This document shows positions 18,067-25,391 of a DNA stretch of 64,000 nucleotides, piece after piece (the stretch's first letter is position 1; each line of letters begins with the position of its first letter). A model generated the notes under the pieces. It was given only the letters and a program-made list of their open reading frames with translations. It was not told where the DNA came from and made no database searches. The position numbers were made by a program, and so were the translations under genes. The stretch is from JAGPUQ01 sp963708735 (GTDB lineage Bacteria > Pseudomonadota > Gammaproteobacteria > Pseudomonadales > Porticoccaceae), in the NCBI GenBank assembly GCA_963708735.1, contig CAVPTW010000033.1, positions 1-64,000 of the forward strand. Reading direction: 5' to 3'.

Positions 18067-18861
18067 CTATCTCGCATCGCCCGACGGGATGCAACGGGCA
18101 CTCCGGACGAAGCGCGCATGGATGGTATCCAGATCCTCCAGAATCACCGTCTTCAGCTCGATGTCTGCGGCTTCGATTGCGTCCCGCAGCAGTTGCGGCG
18201 ACAACCGCGCCTCGAACTCCCGCGCGACCGGCGCAAAGCTCAAATGCCAGGGCTCGGGCGCCACCCCGCCGGCGTCCGTCGCGTAGGGCCGAAAGAACTG
18301 CGTCCCGGCGCCGAGTTCTTGCTCCAGCCAGGTGTGCAAGGCAAAAAAAGGGCCGCCAGGCGCGTATTCCCCTGCCACCAATTGCAAACGATAGTCGGCG
18401 GCCACCGCGCTCGCGTCCCAGACATCGATGTCGGTGCCCCAATGATGCCGCGAGGCGCCGGGCAGGGCCGACCAGCGCAGGATGGCGTACATCCGCTCGC
18501 GGTCGCCGAGGGTGCGCACATCGCGCGGACGACCCCGATCGTCGAGCACCGGCCGCTCCCCGCGCGCCTTGGCATTCCAGATCGCCAGCTGTCGCTCGAA
18601 GGACCGAAAACCACTGGCTACCCGCAACGCCAGGCCCGCGACGGTCGCTCTGTCACACAGGGCGTGCAGCGGACCAACGACTTCGGGATGAAGTTGACAG
18701 CGGTCACCACCGCGCTCCCACACCACCAGGTCATTCAGATCGTGCCCGGTAAGCCGGGCGCAGGAAAGGCTCAAGATCACCGCATCGCGTGGTTCGGAAG
18801 ACCCATGATATCGAGCCGTGGCGTCGATGGGCAGCGCGGGTCGCGTGGGTCCGCAATCCAT
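18067..18861 (-). CDS. M15-family D-alanyl-D-alanine carboxypeptidase (VanY-like)
   Basis: This looks like a zinc peptidase of family M15B that trims peptidoglycan stem peptides. The motifs are SGFRSFERQLAIWN (about residues 83-96), SRHHWGTDIDVWD (His139/His140 and Asp144 as zinc ligands) and EPWHLSF (Glu203 and His206). The start is uncertain: the ATG at 18861 gives 264 aa, while a GTG at 18780 would begin just before the LTGHDLNDLV segment that usually lies near the N terminus. No clear signal peptide is present in either version. It precedes cysE by 25 nt. Confidence 0.8.
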   Translation of the reverse strand: MDCGPTRPALPIDATARYHGSSEPRDAVILSLSCARLTGHDLNDLVVWERGGDRCQLHPEVVGPLHALCDRATVAGLALRVASGFRSFERQLAIWNAKARGERPVLDDRGRPRDVRTLGDRERMYAILRWSALPGASRHHWGTDIDVWDASAVAADYRLQLVAGEYAPGGPFFALHTWLEQELGAGTQFFRPYATDAGGVAPEPWHLSFAPVAREFEARLSPQLLRDAIEAADIELKTVILEDLDTIHARFVRSARCIPSGDAR

Positions 18862-18907
18862 TCAGGCATCGATTCCGGCAGGGTAAGGACCCATAAAAAC
18901 TGGACGG

Positions 18908-19114
18908 TCAATAATGAGGGGGCCGCTGATCGGCACCCGGATCAGGGCTGACTGCCTCCGCATCGCGCAGGCGCGCGGCAAGGCGCGCACACAACTGTTC
19001 CAATGCGTCGATGCGCCGCTGCTGACCATAGACGGCGGCGTCCAGGGCCTTGAGCGTGTCCTCCTGAAAAGCGAGTCGCGCCTCCAGCTCGGCGATGCGT
19101 TCGGGATCCTCCAC
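18908..19114 (-). CDS. slyX: SlyX family protein
   Basis: The 68-residue protein is a short coiled-coil SlyX homologue. It shows ERIAELEARLAFQEDTLKALD and QQRRIDALEQLCARLAARL, followed by the Pro-rich end DQRPPHY, which matches the typical SlyX tail (PPPHY). The start is a GTG at 19114, with GGAGGA 6 nt upstream. Function is unknown in the family. It begins 2 nt after the LEA-type lipoprotein gene. Confidence 0.85.
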   Translation of the reverse strand: MEDPERIAELEARLAFQEDTLKALDAAVYGQQRRIDALEQLCARLAARLRDAEAVSPDPGADQRPPHY

Positions 19115-19116
19115 AG

Positions 19117-19569
19117 TCAGTCCTCCGCGGGAAGCGCGCCGGTATCGATCAACACCAGGGGCATCACCGTCCACGGCCGCCGCAGACGCACTTCGAGCAC
19201 ATAATCCGGCCGCGCGCCGTCGGCCAGTCGCCCGGCTAGTTTCAGCCGGTCGAGCGCATTGGTGCGGGCCTCTATTTCCACCCGCAGTGCGGACCCCGGC
19301 GGCAGGGTGTGCAAGGCCCCCGCAAAACCTTCCAGGGCGGGCACCCCCTTGATCTGCAGGCGACACGACAGCGCGGCTATCGCGAGTTCACGATCCGATG
19401 GATTGACGATCCGCAGGGCCATCAGATAACGCGGACCGCGGCCCGGTCTATCGAGGAACTGCAGGTAGGCCAGATGGACCTCCGGCGCGGCTGCCGGAGC
19501 CGGTCGCCACAGTGCGCAGGAGGACAGCAGCGCCCCGATCAGGAACGTCGGGTAGAAAAGCCGGGCCAT
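19117..19569 (-). CDS. LEA-type (LEA14-like) lipoprotein
   Basis: The 150-residue product has a lipoprotein signal peptide with lipobox LSSC (MARLFYPTFLIGALLSSC). A domain like the water-stress/LEA type-2 domain follows: HLAYLQFLDRPGRGPRYLMALRIVNPSDRELAIAALSC shows the alternating pattern of these beta-sandwich proteins. Function is unknown. A start 6 nt upstream (ATG at 19575) is possible. It forms a pair with slyX. Confidence 0.7.
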   Translation of the reverse strand: MARLFYPTFLIGALLSSCALWRPAPAAAPEVHLAYLQFLDRPGRGPRYLMALRIVNPSDRELAIAALSCRLQIKGVPALEGFAGALHTLPPGSALRVEIEARTNALDRLKLAGRLADGARPDYVLEVRLRRPWTVMPLVLIDTGALPAED

Positions 19570-19729
19570 CGCCATTCCACATTCGAGGTTTTGAGGTCGC
19601 CGCACGGGGAGATTGTCGGCGCGGCACGACGCGGAGCGATCATGTGGGACGGGGCACTAGCCGCTTCTTCACACTTCCCCTGCCGGCATTTCTGCGCCAA
19701 GCTTGTTTCGTGAAAATTCAGTTGCTCGT

Positions 19730-19760
19730 CATTGAATTTTTGTCGTTGACGCCCATCTTA
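19730..19760 (+). promoter_or_regulatory. sigma-32-like promoter of htpX
   Basis: CATTGAA (19730-19736) and CCCATCTTA (19752-19760) are separated by 15 bp. They resemble the heat-shock consensus CTTGAA-N(13-15)-CCCATNT. They sit about 43 bp upstream of the htpX start, and htpX is a heat-shock gene in E. coli. This is a visual match only. Confidence 0.5.
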
Positions 19761-19802
19761 TCGGCTACCCGCGGTCAACACCACGCGGCCAGGAGACATC
19801 AA

Positions 19803-20696
19803 GTGCAAAGAATCGTCCTTTTTTTAGCGACCAACATCGCCGTGCTGGCGCTGGTCAGCATCATCATGAAGGTGTTCGGCCTCGAACAGTACCTGGCGAC
19901 CCAGGGTATCGGCACCAACCTGACCGGGCTGTTGATTCTCTGCGGCCTGTTCGGCTTCGTCGGGTCCTTCGTGTCGCTGCTGCTGTCGAAAACCATGGCG
20001 AAAATGGGCACCGGCACCCGCATCATCGAACAGCCGGCCACAGCCGATGAACGCTGGCTGATGGAAACCGTGGCCGAACTGGCCAAAAAAGCCGACATCG
20101 GCATGCCCGAGGTGGGGATATTCCCGGCACAGCAGTCCAATGCCTTCGCGACCGGCTGGAACAAGAACAGTGCGCTGGTCGCGGTGAGCGAGGGACTGTT
20201 GCAGCGTTTCAACCGCGACGAAGCGCGCGCCGTGCTGGCGCATGAAATCGGCCATGTGGCCAATGGCGACATGGTCACCCTGGCGCTGATTCAGGGGGTC
20301 GTGAACACCTTCGTCATGTTCCTGGCACGCATCGTCGGCTCGATCGTCGACCGCGTGGTATTCCAGAACGAACGCGGCCAGGGGATGGGCTATTTTGTCA
20401 TCGTCATGGTGTTGCAGGTGATATTCGGCTTCCTGGCCAGCATGATCGTGATGGCGTTCTCACGCTGGCGCGAATACCGCGCCGACGCGGCCGGTGCCCA
20501 GTTCGCGACACGGGGCGCCATGATCGCCGCGCTGCAGCGCCTCCGTGCCGAGACCGAGGCCCACGTTCCAAACCAGCTGCCTGACACCCTCACGGCGCTG
20601 GGCATCTCGAGCGGCTGGAAGCAGCACGCATCCCGCCTGTTCATGACCCACCCCCCCCTGGAGGAGCGCATCGAAGCGCTGCGGCGCGGCGTCTGA
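19803..20696 (+). CDS. htpX: HtpX membrane zinc metalloprotease
   Basis: HtpX is an inner-membrane M48 protease that degrades misfolded membrane proteins. The 297-residue protein has two N-terminal membrane helices, the zinc motif HEIGH at residues 147-151, two further hydrophobic segments, and the third-ligand region SRWREYRADAAGA. The start is a GTG at 19803, with AGGAGA about 7 nt upstream. The C terminus (FMTHPPLEERIEALRR) is typical. Confidence 0.95.
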   Translation: MQRIVLFLATNIAVLALVSIIMKVFGLEQYLATQGIGTNLTGLLILCGLFGFVGSFVSLLLSKTMAKMGTGTRIIEQPATADERWLMETVAELAKKADIGMPEVGIFPAQQSNAFATGWNKNSALVAVSEGLLQRFNRDEARAVLAHEIGHVANGDMVTLALIQGVVNTFVMFLARIVGSIVDRVVFQNERGQGMGYFVIVMVLQVIFGFLASMIVMAFSRWREYRADAAGAQFATRGAMIAALQRLRAETEAHVPNQLPDTLTALGISSGWKQHASRLFMTHPPLEERIEALRRGV

Positions 20697-20789
20697 CGAG
20701 TCCGCGTCATTTTTCTGCGCCGCGTCTTTCTGTGCCGCGTCGCTGACATTCCCGCGGACGGTGCGCGAGCGCTGAACCCGCGGGACGAT

Positions 20790-21152
20790 GTGCGACTGTT
20801 CGCCGTGCGGACCGCCGCCGGCGTGGTGGTCTATCGCAACCGCTGCCCCCATGCGGGGTTCGAGCTCAACTGGCTGCCCGACCGCTTTCTGGACCGCGAC
20901 GGCCGCCGCATCCACTGCCAGGTGCACGGCGCCCTGTTTGACATCGCCACCGGCCGCTGTGTCGCCGGATCCTGTGCCGGCAAACATCTGGAGCCAATCC
21001 CCGTGCGAATCCTTGACGGCAATCTGACGCTGGGTGAGGCACGCCGGGAGAGTGGCGCCGGACCGCGCGACCACGCTACCCTAGCGGCGAGCTTTTGCCC
21101 CGGGGCCGCAGCCGTGACCCCGTATTCGCTGCCGACGAGGAAACTGCCATGA
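20790..21152 (+). CDS. Rieske [2Fe-2S] domain protein (start uncertain)
   Basis: The protein carries a Rieske motif: CPH at residues 19-21 of this reading and CQVH at residues 43-46, with the context RNRCPHAGFELNW and CQVHGALFDIATGRCVAG. Small Rieske proteins of this kind act as electron carriers or oxygenase subunits. The given start is the GTG at 20790. The family N terminus (LCRVADIPADGARAL) is encoded in frame upstream, from about 20715, but no ATG, GTG or TTG exists there before the htpX stop. A CTG (20715 or 20730) or ATT (20709) start is therefore possible. The stop overlaps the next start (ATGA). Confidence 0.75.
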   Translation: MRLFAVRTAAGVVVYRNRCPHAGFELNWLPDRFLDRDGRRIHCQVHGALFDIATGRCVAGSCAGKHLEPIPVRILDGNLTLGEARRESGAGPRDHATLAASFCPGAAAVTPYSLPTRKLP

Positions 21153-21538
21153 ATACTGTCGCCGACAACCTGGAAATCCGCCAACTGGTTGCCAAATACA
21201 ACCGCGCCTTCGACTATCGCGATCCCGAAGCCTGGGTCGATACGTTCGCCGCCGACGGCACCTTTGCCATGGGCGGCAAACAGCTCGCCGCCGGCCGCGA
21301 GGCGCTGCTGGCCTTCGCCAAAAAGATGATTCCGACCATGAAGGTCAAGCACTGCACCACGGATGCCATCGTCGAAGTCAACGGCGACAGCGCCACCCAC
21401 GACGCCTATCTAATCCTGGTGGATACCGGCGAGAAAGTCAGCGTGGTGAATTCCGGCCGCTACCTGGATGTCCTCGCCAAAGTCGATGGCGCCTGGAAAT
21501 TCAAGGCCCGGGTAGTCGAAATCGACGGCAAGATGTAG
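21149..21538 (+). CDS. NTF2-like / SnoaL-like protein
   Basis: The 129-residue protein has the cone-shaped NTF2-like fold: EIRQLVAKYNRAFDYRDPEAWVDTFAADGTF at the N terminus and WKFKARVVEIDGK at the C terminus. Proteins of this type include small isomerases, hydrolases and ring-hydroxylating dioxygenase beta subunits; the substrate cannot be read from sequence. It is coupled to the Rieske gene by a 4-nt overlap, so the two probably work together. Confidence 0.75.
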   Translation: MNTVADNLEIRQLVAKYNRAFDYRDPEAWVDTFAADGTFAMGGKQLAAGREALLAFAKKMIPTMKVKHCTTDAIVEVNGDSATHDAYLILVDTGEKVSVVNSGRYLDVLAKVDGAWKFKARVVEIDGKM

Positions 21539-21557
21539 GCCCCGCCAGGTGCTGCCG

Positions 21558-21585
21558 ACGCCCCGCTCCGGCGGGGCGTTTTTTT
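21558..21585 (+). terminator. rho-independent terminator after the NTF2-like gene
   Basis: An 8-bp GC stem (CGCCCCGC at 21559-21566, GCGGGGCG at 21571-21578) with a TCCG loop is followed directly by seven T residues. A second copy of the 3' arm plus T-run (CGGCGGGGCGTTC then TTTT) follows within 20 bp. The site ends the htpX-Rieske-NTF2 stretch and faces sfsA. Confidence 0.9.
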
Positions 21586-21633
21586 GCACCGGCGGGGCGT
21601 TCTTTTGCACGCACCTGCACGCACCGCGCCGCA

Positions 21634-22341
21634 CTACGCTTCGCGAAATTCCAGTTCATGCTCCAGCGCGATCTCCTCCGGTCCCAGCCGGCAACCCCAG
21701 GCCAGGACTTCGACGCCCCGGCTGCGCGCCCGGCGCAGTGCCCGGGCATAGTCCGGATCGATGTCCTCCGCCGGTACCACCGTATCGATAGCGCTCAACT
21801 GGACACAAAACAGCAGTACCGCGCGCGCACCGGCGGCAGCCATGGCTTCGAGCTCGCGCAGATGCTTGGCGCCGCGCCGGGTAATGGCGTCGGGAAAAGC
21901 GGCACGGCCGTCGCCCAATGACAGGGTGACGCTCTTGACCTCGACATAGCAGGGTTTGCCGTCGCCCGCGAGCAGAAAGTCGATGCGGCTGTTTTCCGCG
22001 CCATAGCGCACCTCACGCCGGACGCTTTCATAACCCCGCAGCGCGTCGATGCAACCCGCCGTGATGACCTCTTCCACCAGGCGATTGGCACGTCCGGTGT
22101 TGACCCCGGCCAGCCGGCCATCGCCGGTGGTGACGATCTCGAGGGTGCCCGGCAGCCTGCGGCGTGGATCGGCAGTGCGGGAAAACCAGCAGGGTGCGCC
22201 GGGCACCTGACAATTGCGCATCGATCCCGTGTTGGCACAGTGCAGTGTCAGCACCTCGCCATCTGGCAATCCGACCTCGGCAAAAAACCGCTTGTAGCGG
22301 CGCAGAAAGATGCCCTGCTCCAGGGGCGGGCTGAATTTCAT
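21634..22341 (-). CDS. sfsA: SfsA family protein (DNA/RNA nuclease-like)
   Basis: The 235-residue protein matches SfsA, first described as a sugar fermentation stimulation protein and now linked to nuclease-like activity. Visible segments are LTLHCANTGSMRNC, NTGRANRLVEE, RIDFLLAGDGKPCYVEVKSVTL (with nuclease-like Asp and Glu-x-Lys) and FPDAITRRGAKHLRELEAM. The start at 22341 overlaps the aminotransferase stop by 4 nt. Confidence 0.92.
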   Translation of the reverse strand: MKFSPPLEQGIFLRRYKRFFAEVGLPDGEVLTLHCANTGSMRNCQVPGAPCWFSRTADPRRRLPGTLEIVTTGDGRLAGVNTGRANRLVEEVITAGCIDALRGYESVRREVRYGAENSRIDFLLAGDGKPCYVEVKSVTLSLGDGRAAFPDAITRRGAKHLRELEAMAAAGARAVLLFCVQLSAIDTVVPAEDIDPDYARALRRARSRGVEVLAWGCRLGPEEIALEHELEFREA

Positions 22342-23471
22342 CGCGCCGCGAGCGCCGCGCGCAGGCGGCTGACCGCGAGCTCGAGGCGTTCCAGCGGCTC
22401 GGTGTAGGAGAACCGCACCCGTTGGTGGGCCAGATGAGAGCCGAAGTCGGTCCCGGGGGTAAAGGCGACCCCGGCGCGCTCCAGCATGTCCCAGCAAAAA
22501 GCCTCGCTGTCGTCGGCGAGGCCCGCAATCCCCGCATAGATATAAAAGGCTCCGGCGGGCGCAAAAGGGATGTCGAAGCCCAAGTCCCGCAGCGCCGGCA
22601 CCAGGAAATCCCGGCGGCGGCGGAACTCTTCGCGGCGCGCTTCGAGCTCCTCGATGACCTCCGGCTGGAAGGCTGCCAGCGCCGCATGCTGCGCAATGCT
22701 GGGCGGCGAGATATAGAAATTCTGCGCCATCACGTTGATCGGCTCGAGTGCCGCTTCGGGCAGCACCATCCAGCCCAGCCGCCAGCCCGTCATGCCGAAG
22801 TATTTGGAGAAACTGTTGACCACGAAGGCATCGTCAGTGAATGCCAGGATCGAGGTCTCGGGTGCGTCGTAGACCAGTCCGTGGTAGATCTCGTCCACCA
22901 CCAGGGCGCCGCCGCGCTCCCGGACCGCGGCGGGCAGCGCGGCCAATTGACCGCGTGCGATGATCTCACCGGTGGGGTTGCTGGGCGACGCCACCAGCGC
23001 ACCGACGGTGTTGGGGCGCCAGTGTGTCGCCAGCGCCGCGGCGGTGAGTTGGTAGCGCTCGGCGGCCGCCACCGGCACCCACTGTGGTTCACCCCCGGCA
23101 CGACGGACGAAATTCGCATTGCAGGGATAGCCCGGGTCGGTCAGCAAAAACCCGTCTCCAGGTTCGATCAGCAGGTCGCAGATCAGTCCCAGTGCCGCGC
23201 TGCTCCCGGTGGTGACCGCGATGCGCGCTGGCGCCACCTTCACGCCATGGCGCTGCGCGTAGAAGGCGGCTATCGCCTCCCGCAAGGGCGCGATACCCAA
23301 TGCCGGGGTATAGCGGGTTTTTTCGTCGGCCAGAGCCCGGCGCGCTGCCTCGGCAATGGGAAACGGCGTGGGAAATGAAGGCTGGCCCGCCTCCAGACGC
23401 ACGATATCGCGGCCCCCCGCCTGCATCCGCTCGGCGGCCTCCAGGAAGTCGACGACCTTGAACGAGGTCAT
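22338..23471 (-). CDS. PLP-dependent class I/II aminotransferase
   Basis: This 377-residue aspartate-aminotransferase-like enzyme uses pyridoxal phosphate. The PLP lysine is Lys223 in NSFSKYFGMTGWRLGW. The cofactor-contacting Asn is in SPSNPTGEI (Asn165) and the Asp in VVDEIYHGL. The arrangement with sfsA and divergent dksA is widespread in gammaproteobacteria; the substrate of this orthologue group is not certain. The start is the ATG at 23471 (MTSFKVVDFLEAAE). Confidence 0.9.
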   Translation of the reverse strand: MTSFKVVDFLEAAERMQAGGRDIVRLEAGQPSFPTPFPIAEAARRALADEKTRYTPALGIAPLREAIAAFYAQRHGVKVAPARIAVTTGSSAALGLICDLLIEPGDGFLLTDPGYPCNANFVRRAGGEPQWVPVAAAERYQLTAAALATHWRPNTVGALVASPSNPTGEIIARGQLAALPAAVRERGGALVVDEIYHGLVYDAPETSILAFTDDAFVVNSFSKYFGMTGWRLGWMVLPEAALEPINVMAQNFYISPPSIAQHAALAAFQPEVIEELEARREEFRRRRDFLVPALRDLGFDIPFAPAGAFYIYAGIAGLADDSEAFCWDMLERAGVAFTPGTDFGSHLAHQRVRFSYTEPLERLELAVSRLRAALAAR

Positions 23472-23601
23472 GGAAGCCACCCGTCGCGCCCATCTGTGTC
23501 GCCCGTCCCGCATCGTCTACGCTCCTCGTCAGTGCCGCGATTCTAAGCCAAGCCCGCCCGACCCTCTGAGGTCGGCGCACCGGAGATTCGCACCGACAGG
23601 G

Positions 23602-23630
23602 TTGAAAAAAACCCCAGCCGGCCCTATAAA
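23602..23630 (+). promoter_or_regulatory. sigma-70-type promoter of dksA
   Basis: TTGAAA (23602-23607) and TATAAA (23625-23630) are separated by exactly 17 bp. The -10 box ends 36 nt before the dksA start codon. This is the best housekeeping promoter match seen in the window. Confidence 0.75.
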
Positions 23631-23666
23631 CGCGCCTTCCTGTCGGATCCCCCCCCGGAATTACAA

Positions 23667-24116
23667 ATGGCCAAGAAGAAAGCAGCCGAGAAGTCCTCCG
23701 TACTGCTGCGGAGTTTCGAGCCCTACAAAGAGAAGCGGGGCGAGGAGTACATGAGTGATAACCAGCGCGAACACTTCCGGAAACTGTTGCTGGACTGGAA
23801 GCAGGATCTGATGGCCGAAGTTGATCGCACCGTCAGTCACATGAAGGATGACGCGGCCAATTTCCCGGACCCTGCCGATCGCGCCACCCAGGAAGAAGAA
23901 TTCAGCCTGGAGCTGCGCACCCGTGACCGCGAGCGCAAACTGATCAAGAAAATCGACAAGACCATCGAAATGATCGACGCCAACGACTACGGCTACTGCG
24001 AACAATGTGGTGTCGAGATCGGCATTCGCCGCCTGGAGGCACGCCCCACCGCCACCCTCTGCGTCGACTGCAAGACGCTGGATGAAATCCGCGAACGGCA
24101 AACCGTCGGCGGCTGA
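23667..24116 (+). CDS. dksA: RNA polymerase-binding transcription factor DksA
   Basis: DksA binds the RNA polymerase secondary channel and mediates the ppGpp response. The 149-residue protein has the coiled coil with the tip motif DxxDxA (Asp68-Pro-Ala-Asp71-Arg-Ala73). A C-terminal zinc finger has CEQC and CVDC. The length matches full-length gammaproteobacterial DksA. GGAAT lies upstream of the ATG, and a good promoter precedes it. It heads the conserved dksA-gluQ-pcnB-folK cluster. Confidence 0.96.
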   Translation: MAKKKAAEKSSVLLRSFEPYKEKRGEEYMSDNQREHFRKLLLDWKQDLMAEVDRTVSHMKDDAANFPDPADRATQEEEFSLELRTRDRERKLIKKIDKTIEMIDANDYGYCEQCGVEIGIRRLEARPTATLCVDCKTLDEIRERQTVGG

Positions 24117-24139
24117 TTCCGGGCCAACCCCCTGTTACC

Positions 24140-25075
24140 GTGTCGGAAGCGTACACCGGACGCTTCGCTCCCTCGCCCACCGGCCCGCTGCATTTCGGCT
24201 CGCTGGTAAGTGCCCTGGCCAGTTATCTCGATGCCCGCGCCCACCATGGGCGCTGGCTGCTGCGCATAGAGGATATCGACCCGCCCCGCGAAGTTTCCGG
24301 GGCCGCGGCGAGCATAGCCCGGCAGCTCGACGCCCACGGCCTCCACTGGGATGGCGAGATTCTCTACCAGAGCGAGCGCGCGGCGCAGTATCGCGACGCA
24401 TTGCAGCGACTGGCAGCCACGGGACTGCTGTTTCTCTGCGATTGCACCCGGGAACGGCTGCGCCGCCTCGGCGGAAACTACGACGGCGCCTGTCGCCATC
24501 GCGTTCTGACCGGTCCTGACCCCGCCGGCTCCGGGTTTTCGGTCCGTATCCGCACCGACGATGCTCCGGTAATCCACTTCACCGACTGGCTCAGTGGGCT
24601 ATCCGTAACCTCTGATCTGGAAGCGACGGGCGGCGACTTCGTGCTGCGCCGCCGCGACGGCCTCTTCGCCTACCAACTCGCAGTCGCGGTCGACGATGCG
24701 GCACAGAGCATCACTCATGTGGTGCGTGGCAACGACCTGCTGGAGTCCACCCCGCGCCAGATTTTCCTGTTGCGCGCACTGGGGCTGCCCGTGCCGGTCT
24801 ACGGTCACGTCCCAGTGGTGACGGACGCCGCCGGGCGTAAACTCAGCAAACAAAACCACGCCCCCGCGCTGGATGTGGCGCGCGCGGGGGACAATATATT
24901 TCGCGCGCTGGCCCGGCTGGGCCAGAACCCGCCGTCGGCAGCCGCGGGCGCCAGCGTCGCCGAGTTGCTCCGCTGGGCGAGCCAGCACTGGTCGCCGCGG
25001 GCGGTATGGCAAGGAAGAGCGCCAAATATAACCGAATCGACTGTTTTTAATTACCAAGACGACAAAAAGGTCTAA
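24140..25075 (+). CDS. gluQ: glutamyl-Q tRNA(Asp) synthetase
   Basis: GluQ attaches glutamate to the queuosine base of tRNA(Asp). It resembles the catalytic domain of GluRS without the anticodon-binding domain. The GRFAPSPTGPLHFGSL motif holds the HIGH-like site, ITHVVRGNDLLESTPRQ follows, and KLSKQNHAPAL is the KMSKS-like site. Length is 311 aa. The start is a GTG at 24140, 23 nt after dksA. Confidence 0.93.
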   Translation: MSEAYTGRFAPSPTGPLHFGSLVSALASYLDARAHHGRWLLRIEDIDPPREVSGAAASIARQLDAHGLHWDGEILYQSERAAQYRDALQRLAATGLLFLCDCTRERLRRLGGNYDGACRHRVLTGPDPAGSGFSVRIRTDDAPVIHFTDWLSGLSVTSDLEATGGDFVLRRRDGLFAYQLAVAVDDAAQSITHVVRGNDLLESTPRQIFLLRALGLPVPVYGHVPVVTDAAGRKLSKQNHAPALDVARAGDNIFRALARLGQNPPSAAAGASVAELLRWASQHWSPRAVWQGRAPNITESTVFNYQDDKKV

Positions 25076-25391
25076 AAACCCCTTTGCCAAGCGGAACCTC
25101 ACTCGATAGCATGAAGGTCGCTCATAACAACAATAAGAGAGCAGCATAACAATAACAAAGATAATAATAATCGAAGGGTACTGGTTTGCTAGTCGGTTAG
25201 GGGTGGGTTAGCCCGAGGCCGAGGGCAAATGAAATCTCGGGGGAGGCCTGCAATGGCCTCCCCCTTTCGTTTGCGCCGCCCTCAAACTCCAGTTGCGGAG
25301 ACCAGCACGTCAATCGGTTGCACATCCCGAAAGAACAGGCCGCGAGGAGCGCTGTGCTAGAATCGCCGCTGCCCAACTGATAGCTTCCGGA
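25076..25391. other. intergenic region between gluQ and pcnB
   Basis: No gene is seen. An AT-rich patch with simple AATAAT repeats lies at about 25120-25180, unlike the GC-rich surroundings. It is followed by the terminator hairpin at 25239-25268. The frame that continues into pcnB is open from 25293, but the segment before 25392 lacks family similarity. The pcnB promoter should lie here; I could not fix it. Confidence 0.5.
25239..25268 (+). terminator. rho-independent terminator after gluQ
   Basis: A perfect 10-bp stem, GGGGGAGGCC (25239-25248) and GGCCTCCCCC (25255-25264), has a 6-nt loop and is followed by TTTCGTTT. The T-run follows only in the plus direction, so it acts on the dksA-gluQ transcript. 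Confidence 0.8.

Noticed and set aside
25120..25180. AT-rich AATAAT patch as a CRISPR or tRNA site
   Set aside because: There are no regular spaced repeats and no cloverleaf; it is simple sequence upstream of a terminator.
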